Shown: positions 52,392 to 60,360 of the stretch, in pieces | Layout of the letters: each line of letters begins with the position of its first letter | How positions within the stretch are numbered: the stretch's first letter is position 1 | Origin: a virus | Strand: one strand, 5' to 3' | IMG/VR virus record: IMGVR_UViG_3300023174_000124 | Coordinates: 20,860 to 84,859 of that record | Length of the DNA: 64,000 nucleotides | Notes under the pieces: generated by a model | Told to the model about the DNA's origin: nothing | The model's database searches: none | The model's input: only the letters and a program-made list of their open reading frames with translations | Position numbers and translations under genes: made by a program

Positions 52392-54569
52392 ATGAGTTAT
52401 TTAGATGACCCAAAGCTACAACAGACGATAGCTAAATTAAGAGAAATTAGAACAAGAGAAGAATTAAAAGCACCAGCTAGTAAGATCTTAAGAACCACTA
52501 TGCCTAATGGTAAACCTTTAACTCTCAGAAACTATCAAGTTCAAGGTATTATGCACCTCCTAGCTATGCCTAGATTCGTTCTTGGCGATGATACCGGGCT
52601 TGGCAAGTGTGTGACAGGCGATACTCTTATTAAGACAAGTAAGGGTTTACTTGAAATTTCAAGTCTCAACCCTAATATCACAGAAGCAGACACCTTTGCT
52701 CCTTTACAAGAACCCTTAGATGTGATTGTAAGGGGAGAAAAAAGACCTATAAAGAGTTTTTATTATGGTGGTGTAAAACCTACTATTAAAATTCAAACAA
52801 GATATGGCTATGAAATTGAAGGGTCACAAGTTCACCCCGTCTTAGTCCGTCAAAAAGACGGCACGGAACAATGGGTGAGATTATCTGAAGTTAAAGAAGG
52901 CGATTTCATTTGTATTGATAAGTGTCCTAACCCTTTCTTTAAAGAAACACCCTATACTTCTATACAAACAGAAAAAGAAGCTAAGACACAACAAATCATT
53001 TTACTTTCTCATGGTTTAGTCTCTTTTAGAGATGGTTTAAATGTCTTTAGTATACAAGAAACAGATACTAATCATTATTTTTATGACCCTATTGTTAAAA
53101 TAGAATCCTCTGAAAAAGAAGTTTTTGATATTGAAGTAGACCACCCTGAGCATTCCTTTGTAGGTAATGGTATCACTAGCCATAACACTTTGCAGACGAT
53201 TTCTGCCTTAAGCTACCTATGGGATAAATACCCTGAAACACCTGTTGTCATTATGACTACTAAATCTGCACTTAATCAATGGGCAAGTGAATTTGATAAA
53301 TTCACCACAGGTGTTAAATGCTTTGTTATCAGTGGCACTAAAGCTAAAAGACAAAAAGTCTATGATGAGTTCTTTGCCTATACAGGTCTTAAAGCTCTGA
53401 TTATGGGTTATAGAACTGCTTGTATGGACTTCGATATCCTACAAAACTTAAAAGGTCATGTTCAAGTCTTTGATGAAGCTACTGCCTTTAAGAATGAAAC
53501 TACACAAGTTCACCAAGTTTGTGCTCACCTTAGTGGTGCTGCTCAAAAAGTATGGTCTCTCTCTGCTACTATTATTAAAAATAGACTTATGGAAGCATGG
53601 GCTATTTATAGAGTTACTGTCCCAGGTCTTATGCCTAGTAAAAATGTCTTTATGTCTAACTATTGTATCTGTGTAGATAAACAAATAGGTAGAAAGAGAA
53701 TTAAATTCGTTGTAGGTCATAGAAAATCAGATATTGAAGCTTTTAGAATTAAAATCGACCCTTTCTTTATCGGTAGACCTAAACATGAAGTAGCTCATGA
53801 ATTACCACCTTTAACCACTAAGAGAATTGAAGCTCCTTTATCGGATGTTCAAATCTCTAAGTATAAAGAAGCACTTAGTGGTATTTTAGAAAAGTATGAT
53901 CCTACTACAGGTGAAATGACAGAAAAAGAAGTAACTAAACTTACAGCTGTTATGTATTGTCAACAAATTGTAAACCATCCTGAACTTGTAGATGTTAAAG
54001 GCGATAGTGGTAAATTAGAAATTCTAATGGAATTACTAGAAGAAGAATTTGATGGTGAGAAAGTCATTATTTTCTCTAGGTTTAGAAAGATGATTGATAT
54101 TCTCGATAGGGAACTTTCAGCTAAGGGGATTAAGTGTGTAAGAATTACAGGTGGAGAGAAAGATGATGAGAGAAAGAAATCTCAAGAGTCTTTCCAAGAT
54201 GAAAAATCAGATGTTAGAGTGGTGTTGATTACAATGGCGGCGGCAGAAGGTGTTAATCTCCAACTTGCTAAAGCTACTATTTTCTATGATAGTCCCTGGT
54301 CAGCAGGTGATTACCTACAAATTATCGGTCGTATGATTCGTATCGGTAGTATTCATGATCGTGTATACTGTTATCACTTAGTATGTCCTAAGACAGTAGA
54401 TGACAGAGTTATGAAAGCCTTACATAATAAAATGGATTTAATTGAAAATGTTTTAGGAAAAAGGCTCAAGAACGATGAGGAATCAGATAAAATAATAGGT
54501 GTATCAGAGAACGAATTGAAAGATATTTTCAATGATTTAGTAGAGGATGCTAAAGAAAATGCCAGATAA
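52392..54569 (+). CDS. SNF2/SF2-type helicase interrupted by a mini-intein
   Basis: 725 aa as translated, ~532 after splicing. LRNYQVQGIMHLL at ~45 is the Q-motif region; the P-loop DDTGLGK (66-72) is interrupted by an intein and resumes TLQTISALSYLW (266 on). Motif II is FDEATAFKN (360-368), motif III SLSATIIKN, motif V EGVNLQLAKATI and motif VI QIIGRMIRIGS (643-653), the order of SNF2-family ATPases. Such proteins act on DNA in phage replication or recombination. The ribosome-binding site is AAGGACAGGT. Splicing should be required for ATP binding. Confidence 0.85.
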   Translation: MSYLDDPKLQQTIAKLREIRTREELKAPASKILRTTMPNGKPLTLRNYQVQGIMHLLAMPRFVLGDDTGLGKCVTGDTLIKTSKGLLEISSLNPNITEADTFAPLQEPLDVIVRGEKRPIKSFYYGGVKPTIKIQTRYGYEIEGSQVHPVLVRQKDGTEQWVRLSEVKEGDFICIDKCPNPFFKETPYTSIQTEKEAKTQQIILLSHGLVSFRDGLNVFSIQETDTNHYFYDPIVKIESSEKEVFDIEVDHPEHSFVGNGITSHNTLQTISALSYLWDKYPETPVVIMTTKSALNQWASEFDKFTTGVKCFVISGTKAKRQKVYDEFFAYTGLKALIMGYRTACMDFDILQNLKGHVQVFDEATAFKNETTQVHQVCAHLSGAAQKVWSLSATIIKNRLMEAWAIYRVTVPGLMPSKNVFMSNYCICVDKQIGRKRIKFVVGHRKSDIEAFRIKIDPFFIGRPKHEVAHELPPLTTKRIEAPLSDVQISKYKEALSGILEKYDPTTGEMTEKEVTKLTAVMYCQQIVNHPELVDVKGDSGKLEILMELLEEEFDGEKVIIFSRFRKMIDILDRELSAKGIKCVRITGGEKDDERKKSQESFQDEKSDVRVVLITMAAAEGVNLQLAKATIFYDSPWSAGDYLQIIGRMIRIGSIHDRVYCYHLVCPKTVDDRVMKALHNKMDLIENVLGKRLKNDEESDKIIGVSENELKDIFNDLVEDAKENAR
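52608..53186 (+). other. Mini-intein in the helicase P-loop
   Basis: Residues 73-265 of the helicase, 193 aa. Block A CVTGDTLIKTSKG starts with the Cys1 nucleophile; a block B equivalent GSQVHPVL contains the conserved His; block F/G FDIEVDHPEHSFVGNGITSHN-type end gives the His-Asn pair, and Thr266 is the +1 nucleophile. No LAGLIDADG or HNH endonuclease motif is seen in the ~80 residues between the splicing halves. It sits exactly between the Lys and Thr of the Walker A motif, a favoured insertion point. Confidence 0.9.
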
Positions 54570-55257
54570 GAACTGTCCTAAATGTAAAGGTTATGGCTTT
54601 GTTATAACAGAAGAAACCTATATGGGAACACCTTTAACTCAACCTTGTATCTGTATGCTTAAAGAAGCCTTAAAGCTACAATGTGAGAGAGCATGGAAAG
54701 ATTTATCTCAAGTACCAGTAGATCGTAAAAGTCCGATGATTGGTAAATTGAAAGAAAGTCTTAGAATGGTAGCAAGTCAATCTAACCTAGCTACACACCT
54801 TAGAACAGCTATCTTAAGTGAAAGAAACCCTAGTCTTTCTATTAGGGTAGTGTCCGATGCTACATTAGTGAGTGCATGGTTATCTAATGTAAGTGAAGAT
54901 AATAAGGTAGACCCTGATCTCGTAAGAGATATAAATGTTCGTGGGTTAGAAGATTTAGCAGAATCACCTGATTTACTTATAGTGAGATTAGGTGTAAAGA
55001 GAGCTAGAAATTCGGCTACAAGTGAAGTGTTAATTGAAACAATAGAATTAAGACAACATTTGAATAAAGCGACATGGATTATAGAAGAACCTAATAAACC
55101 TTTGAAAGAAGGACACTTGGCATGGTCTTCAGCATTAGAAGAGATGCTAGAGGGTTGGAAAATCTATAATGTAACAGGATTGGATTCCTTCCCTACAACA
55201 ACAGCAAAGAAACCTAATTTAAACCTATCACAAGATTTTAAGAAAGTTCAATTATGA
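54559..55257 (+). CDS. Zinc-ribbon protein, possible helicase-loader analogue
   Basis: About 232 aa from the ATG at 54559 (GAGG upstream; an ATG at 54547 has no room for a ribosome-binding site). NCPKCKGYGFVI and PCICM near the N-terminus form a DnaJ-type CxxCxGxG/CxC zinc element. The rest contains LSIRVVSDATLVSAWLSN and SPDLLIVRLGVKRARNSATS, an alpha/beta layout resembling AAA-type loaders, but no Walker A motif is present. It lies between two helicase genes and overlaps both by four to eleven bases. Confidence 0.6.
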   Translation: MPDKNCPKCKGYGFVITEETYMGTPLTQPCICMLKEALKLQCERAWKDLSQVPVDRKSPMIGKLKESLRMVASQSNLATHLRTAILSERNPSLSIRVVSDATLVSAWLSNVSEDNKVDPDLVRDINVRGLEDLAESPDLLIVRLGVKRARNSATSEVLIETIELRQHLNKATWIIEEPNKPLKEGHLAWSSALEEMLEGWKIYNVTGLDSFPTTTAKKPNLNLSQDFKKVQL

Positions 55258-56777
55258 AAATCCTAAGAAGTGTTATACCTGACACAAGAGTGGGGGATGA
55301 TCCCTTACAAATGCAAGTGAATTATAGTGTATTGAGAGATAGTATATATGTCTTTGATACAAAAGAAGATAATGAGATTTGGGATTATGTAAAAACCTTT
55401 ATGGCTAATCATGGGCATTTACCTGATCAAGATACTCTAGTAAAGAACTTTGAAGCTAAGACAGAGTTAGAAGTAGCTGACAGAGTAAGAGTATTAACAG
55501 CAGTTAAACCTGTATATAAGGGTGATTTTGTATCTGAACTTGAATTACAAGTAGAAGCAGTAAGAGTAAGGCGATTACTTCAAGTTATGAATGAAGCTAA
55601 AGACATCGTTCGTTCAGGTGTAGAGATTAAAGAAAAAGGTAAAAAGAGAGTTTTAAAAGGACCTCGTGATGCAAGTCGCTATCTATCAAATAGCCTTGTA
55701 GATATTTTAACACCTACATTCGGTTCTCGTATAGGTGGTGAAGCGATGTCTGATATTTCTGATTTGAAAGATCAATATCAGAAAGCACAAGCATCAGGTA
55801 AAGAAATTCTTCCTATCAGTGGACTTAAACCTATTGATGATGCTTTAGGTGGGTTTAGAAAGAAAGAGTTATATTTACTTGCAGGATTTACAGGACATAT
55901 GAAATCCAAGAGTGCTTTGAATTTTGTATATAACCAAGCTGTAATGAGTGTGGTGAATACAAATACTTTATATTTCAGTTTAGAAATGCACTATGATCAA
56001 TGCCGTAGAGCAATTCATACAATTCATTCAATGCACCCTAAATTTAGACCACAGAGAATAGCATTAGGTTTACAAGACCCTACAAGTCCTGTAGATTTTG
56101 GTATTGACCCTGTTAAGTTGAGAAATGGGTGTTTAACACCTGAAGAATACACCTTTTATTTTGATTATGTCCTACCTGACTTAGAAGAGGGAAAGAATAA
56201 AGGGACTTATGGGTCAATTCATTTTGAGGGTGATAATCCAGATAGTTTTGATTTCACAGTAGAAGATTTGAAAGCTAAAGCTGAGATTTATGCACAGAAA
56301 GAAAAGATAGACTTAATAGTAGTAGATCATGCTTTGTTATTGGCGAGTCGTAATAAGTATAGTTCAACCACAGAGAAGTTGAATGAAGTAATTAGAGATT
56401 TGAAGAGAATGGCTATGAATTTCAATCGTGGTCAAGGTATACCTGTCTTGTGTTTATTTCAAATCAGTCGTGAAGGTTATACTCATGCTTTAAAGAATAA
56501 GGGTGAATATCACTTAACACACTTGTCTTATGCAAATGAAGCCGAGAGAAGTGCAGATGTTGTAATAGCGAATTGGTTTGGAGATGATATGAGATCACAG
56601 AATTGTATACAATATCAGTGTTTAAAGAGTAGAGATCAAGCACCCTTCCCCACTTTTCAATCAAATATAGCATTTCCTACAGGTAAGATTTATAGTCCTA
56701 GTAGTTTACCTATAATGAGCATTAATAAGAGAACTGGTAATCAGTTAGCAGATGATCCTTTAAGTGATGTGTTATAG
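55254..56777 (+). CDS. DnaB-type replicative helicase
   Basis: 507 aa. An N-terminal helical domain is followed by ISGLKPIDDALGGFRKKELY (188-207), the P-loop GFTGHMKSK (211-219, a GxxGxxKS variant), TLYFSLEMHYDQCRRA (238-253), Walker B KIDLIVVDH (351-359) and LCLFQISREGY. The order and the FSLEM motif are those of RecA-type DnaB helicases. It should unwind the phage fork with the split primase encoded at 34525 and 57078. Overlaps the preceding gene by four bases. Confidence 0.85.
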   Translation: MKILRSVIPDTRVGDDPLQMQVNYSVLRDSIYVFDTKEDNEIWDYVKTFMANHGHLPDQDTLVKNFEAKTELEVADRVRVLTAVKPVYKGDFVSELELQVEAVRVRRLLQVMNEAKDIVRSGVEIKEKGKKRVLKGPRDASRYLSNSLVDILTPTFGSRIGGEAMSDISDLKDQYQKAQASGKEILPISGLKPIDDALGGFRKKELYLLAGFTGHMKSKSALNFVYNQAVMSVVNTNTLYFSLEMHYDQCRRAIHTIHSMHPKFRPQRIALGLQDPTSPVDFGIDPVKLRNGCLTPEEYTFYFDYVLPDLEEGKNKGTYGSIHFEGDNPDSFDFTVEDLKAKAEIYAQKEKIDLIVVDHALLLASRNKYSSTTEKLNEVIRDLKRMAMNFNRGQGIPVLCLFQISREGYTHALKNKGEYHLTHLSYANEAERSADVVIANWFGDDMRSQNCIQYQCLKSRDQAPFPTFQSNIAFPTGKIYSPSSLPIMSINKRTGNQLADDPLSDVL

Positions 56778-56780
56778 AAA

Positions 56781-57041
56781 ATGAATAAACAAGGAAGAGA
56801 CCTTTATATAATAGAGTGTGAGGGTACAAATTTAATAAAGATAGGCAGGACTAATAATCCTAAATTAAGATTAGCGAATTTACAATCGGGATGTCCTTAT
56901 AGACTATCTATTTTAGTAGTCTTAAAAGGTGAAGGGCATAGAGAAAAAGAAATCCATAAACATTTAAGTCCTTTTTTGCATGACAGAGAATGGTTTAAAA
57001 AAGAGGGTTTAAAGTATATTCCTTTAAGCCTAAAACTATAA
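56781..57041 (+). CDS. T5orf172/MUG113-type GIY-YIG-like protein
   Basis: 86 aa. LYIIECEGTNLIKIGRTNNP then LRLANLQSGCPYRLSILVVL and a HREKEIHKHLSPFLHDREWF end match the T5orf172/MUG113 branch of the GIY-YIG nuclease superfamily, which keeps the KIGRT and RL motifs. It starts three bases after the helicase stop. Free-standing homing or repair endonucleases of this type are common in phages; its target is unknown. Confidence 0.75.
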   Translation: MNKQGRDLYIIECEGTNLIKIGRTNNPKLRLANLQSGCPYRLSILVVLKGEGHREKEIHKHLSPFLHDREWFKKEGLKYIPLSLKL

Positions 57042-57046
57042 TATAG

Positions 57047-57061
57047 GTATGTTTGTATAAT
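57047..57061 (+). promoter_or_regulatory. ATACAAACA(T/C)AC motif, site 4 (reverse), with -10-like box
   Basis: GTATGTTTGTAT (57047-57058) is the reverse complement of site 1. TATAAT at 57056-57061 overlaps it, with TG upstream; no clear -35 box. It lies about 20 bp before the ATG of the CHC2 gene and may drive it separately from the helicase operon. Confidence 0.5.
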
Positions 57062-57077
57062 AAGGAAGTGATTATAA

Positions 57078-57608
57078 ATGAGTATAAGATCAGATAGGAT
57101 AAAGAAGGCAGTACCTTTAGATAAGTTATTAAAGGATTATGGTTATGATATATATTTGAATGGGTCGGATCAGCAATTTAAGTGTGATTTGCATGGTAGT
57201 GGTAGAGATAATAAACCAAGTGCGAGATATTATCATAGTACACAGACATGGTATTGTTTTGCTTGTGGTAAGGTGAGAGATGTAATCTCAACAACAATGG
57301 AAAAGGGAGGGTTAGAGTATAATGATGCTTGTAGGTATTTAGAGAAAAGATATGATATAGGAGAGTGGGTAGAAAAGAAATCTATATTAGATAATGAAGA
57401 GAGATATGAAATAGAAGAGAATATAGATTGGCAGAAGAGGGTGGTAGTGAGATTAAAATCTTTGGTGAAAGATAGATTAATAAGTTTGGATGCTTCGTTA
57501 AAATTTTGGGAAGCGATTGATATTTTAATGGTAAATAATAATACTGAAGAGAGTAAATGGAAAAATATATTTGATAAGTTAGAGAGTATAGCAAATGATA
57601 GAAGATGA
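57078..57608 (+). CDS. Stand-alone CHC2 zinc domain of a split primase
   Basis: 176 aa. Residues 1-100 match the DnaG N-terminal zinc domain: IKKAVPLDKLLKDYG, then Cys36-x2-His39 (CDLHG), KPSARYYHSTQTWYC and Cys60-x2-Cys63 (CFACG), followed by DVISTTMEKGGLEYNDACRY. No TOPRIM domain follows; a helical C-terminus replaces it. The catalytic core is probably the 228-aa protein encoded at 34525. The zinc domain of DnaG recognises the priming trinucleotide. Confidence 0.85.
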   Translation: MSIRSDRIKKAVPLDKLLKDYGYDIYLNGSDQQFKCDLHGSGRDNKPSARYYHSTQTWYCFACGKVRDVISTTMEKGGLEYNDACRYLEKRYDIGEWVEKKSILDNEERYEIEENIDWQKRVVVRLKSLVKDRLISLDASLKFWEAIDILMVNNNTEESKWKNIFDKLESIANDRR

Positions 57609-57951
57609 CGATTTACCTCCAGTGAGAGAAGATTTGATGGAGGAAGAATTATTTCAATGGGTTTTAACACAACTATGTTCAGCCTATTTTAGTGGGGAGT
57701 CTGAGTTAGAAACACAAACACAAGCTTTTAACTTATGGTTAAAGTTAGGTGATTTATTGAATGTATTTCATTTTTTACCTTATCATAAGGCGATAGTGTT
57801 AGAAGATACGAATATAGAAGACAGACCTATCTTAGCTTATATGCTAACAACGAATAAAGAAGTGTTAGAAGATTTAACAGAAGAAATAAATGACAAGGTA
57901 GTGGAGAAGTTATCTGAAAGTATAGAAGAAAGAAAGAAGAAATACTCATGA
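57595..57951 (+). CDS. Unknown 118-aa acidic protein
   Basis: Acidic helical protein (MIEDDDLPPVREDLMEEELF; WLKLGDLLNVFHFLPYHKAI; LTEEINDKVVEKLSESIEER). Overlaps the CHC2 gene by 14 bases and the next gene by four, so it belongs to the same operon. No family recognised. Confidence 0.65.
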   Translation: MIEDDDLPPVREDLMEEELFQWVLTQLCSAYFSGESELETQTQAFNLWLKLGDLLNVFHFLPYHKAIVLEDTNIEDRPILAYMLTTNKEVLEDLTEEINDKVVEKLSESIEERKKKYS

Positions 57952-58379
57952 TGTATCGAGAGAATGGGTTTATATTTATACATATAACAGACAAGTCATA
58001 TGGTAATCCTAAGATAGCGAGGATATTACAGAGAGATGAGCATGATAGTTGGGGTGAGTATAAAACATTAGAGGGAACAGAGATAGGTGATTTAATAGGA
58101 TTGGTTAAGGAATCTGATGTCGATAGGGCGATGAGGGGAGATGCAAGTGGGGTGATGAAATCGGGGGTGAGAGAACCTAAAGGGTGTTTAAAGAAGATAA
58201 AGAGGAATAGTGTATGTGAAGATAGTAAGACTTGTTTAGCCTATGATGAGAGTAAATGTGATTTTAAATTAAGAGGGTGTCCTGATTGTTTTGTGGTAGG
58301 GGGTGATTTAGGGGAATTAGAAAAGAGGGTGATAGATGCTTGGAGAAAAGGCTATATGGTGGTGAGGGTTATTTTTTAG
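57948..58379 (+). CDS. Unknown 143-aa cysteine-containing protein
   Basis: Residues 1-65 are alpha/beta (FIFIHITDKSYGNPKIARIL). Cysteines follow in GCLKKIKRNSVC, TCLAYDESKC and GCPDCF, possibly a zinc site, then a Rossmann-like end GDLGELEKRVIDAWRKGYMV. ATGA overlap with the preceding gene; the end overlaps the convergent tagged gene by 11 bases. Last gene of the replication island. Confidence 0.6.
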   Translation: MMYRENGFIFIHITDKSYGNPKIARILQRDEHDSWGEYKTLEGTEIGDLIGLVKESDVDRAMRGDASGVMKSGVREPKGCLKKIKRNSVCEDSKTCLAYDESKCDFKLRGCPDCFVVGGDLGELEKRVIDAWRKGYMVVRVIF

Positions 58380-59436
58380 CTTTAGCTTTATTAGATTCCC
58401 GAATTAATTCTTCTACGAACTCTTCGGATTGGAATATTTTTTCAGCTTCAACTTGGTTTTGAAGTTGTTTTTTTAGCATACGGATATTAACAAGTTGAGA
58501 TGGGGTATCATCTTCAGCAGCTAATTTCTTATTTGAAGATTCAAAGAAAGAATTTAATTTTCCATTTTCATAAGAACCATTTTCATTCTTTTTGAAACCC
58601 ACTGAAGTTAGGGCTTTTTCAATACCTGGTTTTACTTTCTCTTTATATTCTTTTTCAATTTTTTCTATTTCTCCAAGAGCTTTTTCAGGAGACATTTTAC
58701 CTTTAAAGATAGAATCTTCAATATCAGAGACTTTTTTAGCATACTCTTTATTGATTTTATTGGGAGTGTATTTTCCTAAGAGAATATCCATAGACACATC
58801 TGAGATGTCTTCTTTTTCTTCTATTTTCTTTTTTCCTCTATTCTCTAGTGCTTTTTTGGCAACAACAGTGGTTGCAGAAGCTAATACGACACTTGCTAAA
58901 CTCACACCTAAACCTGCACCTCCCGTTGCAAGACCTAGTGTAGCTAGAAAAATAGGTTTAGTTACAAGATAAGTAGACATCCCTGCAAGATTGCGAGAGA
59001 AACTTGTTCTGTCGTTAATTACTTTTGCTGCACCTTTAACTTCTTTAGGTAGTTCTTTCATTTCACTTGTGAAATTAATATTTCTCGTCACAAAATCAAC
59101 TTTAGAAGCAATTTGATCTCTTTGTTTTTTTTCTTCTTCTGCGGATTCCGCAAAACCTTCATTAAAAGTAGATTTTAATTTAGTGGATTTTTGTTTAATT
59201 TTAGCAAGAATATCACCTTTAAGTTTTTTATCTTCAGGTGAAAGTTCTTTTTTTGCCTCACTTTTAGAGTTCTCTTTAACCGAGTGATTCTTGGGGTCCG
59301 CATTCGGATGGTCTTTAAGATATTGTTGAAGTTCTTCTTTAGAAGAGAACTCCATAGCACTTTTAATCATGGGGATTAAAATAGGTCTTAGAGATGGATT
59401 ATTATAAGCTAATTTCACAGCATATTTTTTAGACAT
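58369..59436 (-). CDS. Tagged protein with hydrophobic segment
   Basis: 355 aa. The N-terminal tag (YAVKLAYNNPSLRPILIPMI, 5-24) is followed by MEFSSKEELQQYLKDHPNAD and PKNHSV, a small domain recurrent after such tags in phage proteins. A hydrophobic stretch at ~160-195 (TKPIFLATLGLATGGAGLGV; SLASVVLASATTVVA) could cross a membrane, and coiled coils follow. The leader lies in a 21-bp inverted repeat shared with the divergent gene at 59502. Confidence 0.65.
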   Translation of the reverse strand: MSKKYAVKLAYNNPSLRPILIPMIKSAMEFSSKEELQQYLKDHPNADPKNHSVKENSKSEAKKELSPEDKKLKGDILAKIKQKSTKLKSTFNEGFAESAEEEKKQRDQIASKVDFVTRNINFTSEMKELPKEVKGAAKVINDRTSFSRNLAGMSTYLVTKPIFLATLGLATGGAGLGVSLASVVLASATTVVAKKALENRGKKKIEEKEDISDVSMDILLGKYTPNKINKEYAKKVSDIEDSIFKGKMSPEKALGEIEKIEKEYKEKVKPGIEKALTSVGFKKNENGSYENGKLNSFFESSNKKLAAEDDTPSQLVNIRMLKKQLQNQVEAEKIFQSEEFVEELIRESNKAKAKK

Positions 59437-59442
59437 AGTAAG

Positions 59443-59495
59443 TATCCTTTTTTTCTTTTATATGAAAGACTTTTATATAAAAGAAAAAAAGGATA
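59443..59495. repeat. 21-bp perfect inverted repeat spanning divergent leaders
   Basis: The arms 59443-59463 and 59475-59495 are exact reverse complements (TATCC, seven T, C, TTTTATAT on the left), with an 11-base centre. Each arm carries the ribosome-binding site AAAAAAAGGATA of one of two divergent genes, so both have the same 5' leader. A self-complementary leader could also pair between the two transcripts. Confidence 0.85.
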
Positions 59496-59501
59496 TCAAA
59501 A

Positions 59502-59708
59502 ATGTATCGTAGGTTCGCTCAAGATCAAAAATTAACCTTACAAAAGGTTTCTGATGCTAGATCTTATTTAATGATGTTAGTAAGTTCCTTGATGGAATTA
59601 CAAAAAGTACAAAAAGAATCAAGTCTTTCTATATCTGTTGATATAGATATGGCTATCAATGAACTCGCTCTATTAGATGAAGCTTTAGAAGAAACACAAG
59701 GAAAATAA
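59502..59708 (+). CDS. Small helical protein
   Basis: 68 aa, two helices (FAQDQKLTLQKVSDARSYLM and MAINELALLDEALEETQ). AAAAAGGATATCAAAA precedes the ATG, the ribosome-binding site lying in the inverted repeat. One base separates its stop from the following gene. Confidence 0.65.
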   Translation: MYRRFAQDQKLTLQKVSDARSYLMMLVSSLMELQKVQKESSLSISVDIDMAINELALLDEALEETQGK

Positions 59709-59709
59709 G

Positions 59710-60360
59710 ATGAATAAAGATGCAGGTTTAGTGGATAATCCACTTTTACTACCCACTTTGTTGGGAGTTATTAAGTTATATCAGAGTTTAAACAAAAATT
59801 TAAGTCCTCAAATAATAAAGCAATATAACATTTTATTTTCTGCAGCAGAAGATAGTGTTATGAAATACGATGAGAATTTTAGTTTAAAAGGAGATGAAGG
59901 CATAGACATTAAAGTTGTCAGTATGTTGAAACTTGCTTTATTAAACTTAAAAAGATTTAATGCTATATTAGAAGATTTTCAAGAAGTATCTCAAACAGGA
60001 TATTCCATCTATACCGAATTAACAAAAAGAAAAAGATTTGCATCTAATCAAATCCCTTTATTAGAACAATCTTTAAAGAGAATGGTGAACTTATACGATA
60101 TGATTTCAGACGATCAAATCTTTAGTGAACCTAATCTTAGAAAGTTAAAAACTAATTGTACTAAATTATCAAATTTTCTTGAACCTCATATAGAAGTAGC
60201 AAATGAAAATTTAAGTTTCTTTTTTGAAGATAGTGCAAGTTTAATAGGGGATTTAAATGTTGCTTTAAATTCTATTGACCGAAAACAACCAGGTATGTTT
60301 ATTGTGTCTTATCAAGCTATGGAAATGCTTGAAGATTTAAAAAGTAAAATCTTTATGTAG
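59710..60360 (+). CDS. Unknown 216-aa helical protein
   Basis: Nearly all-helical (LLLPTLLGVIKLYQSLNKNL; LKLALLNLKRFNAILEDFQ; LEQSLKRMVNLYDMISDDQI). No motif recognised. The N-terminus MNKDAGLVDNPLL resembles KKA-type starts of neighbouring tagged proteins only slightly. Its end overlaps the convergent 1183-aa gene by eight bases. Confidence 0.6.
   Translation: MNKDAGLVDNPLLLPTLLGVIKLYQSLNKNLSPQIIKQYNILFSAAEDSVMKYDENFSLKGDEGIDIKVVSMLKLALLNLKRFNAILEDFQEVSQTGYSIYTELTKRKRFASNQIPLLEQSLKRMVNLYDMISDDQIFSEPNLRKLKTNCTKLSNFLEPHIEVANENLSFFFEDSASLIGDLNVALNSIDRKQPGMFIVSYQAMEMLEDLKSKIFM

Noticed and set aside
52800-53100. Homing-endonuclease domain within the intein
   Set aside because: No LAGLIDADG, HNH or GIY-YIG motif could be found between the splicing halves, so a mini-intein is the better description.
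54559-54680. DnaJ-type chaperone
   Set aside because: Only one CxxCxGxG element plus a CxC pair is present, with no J domain; treated as a zinc-ribbon protein.
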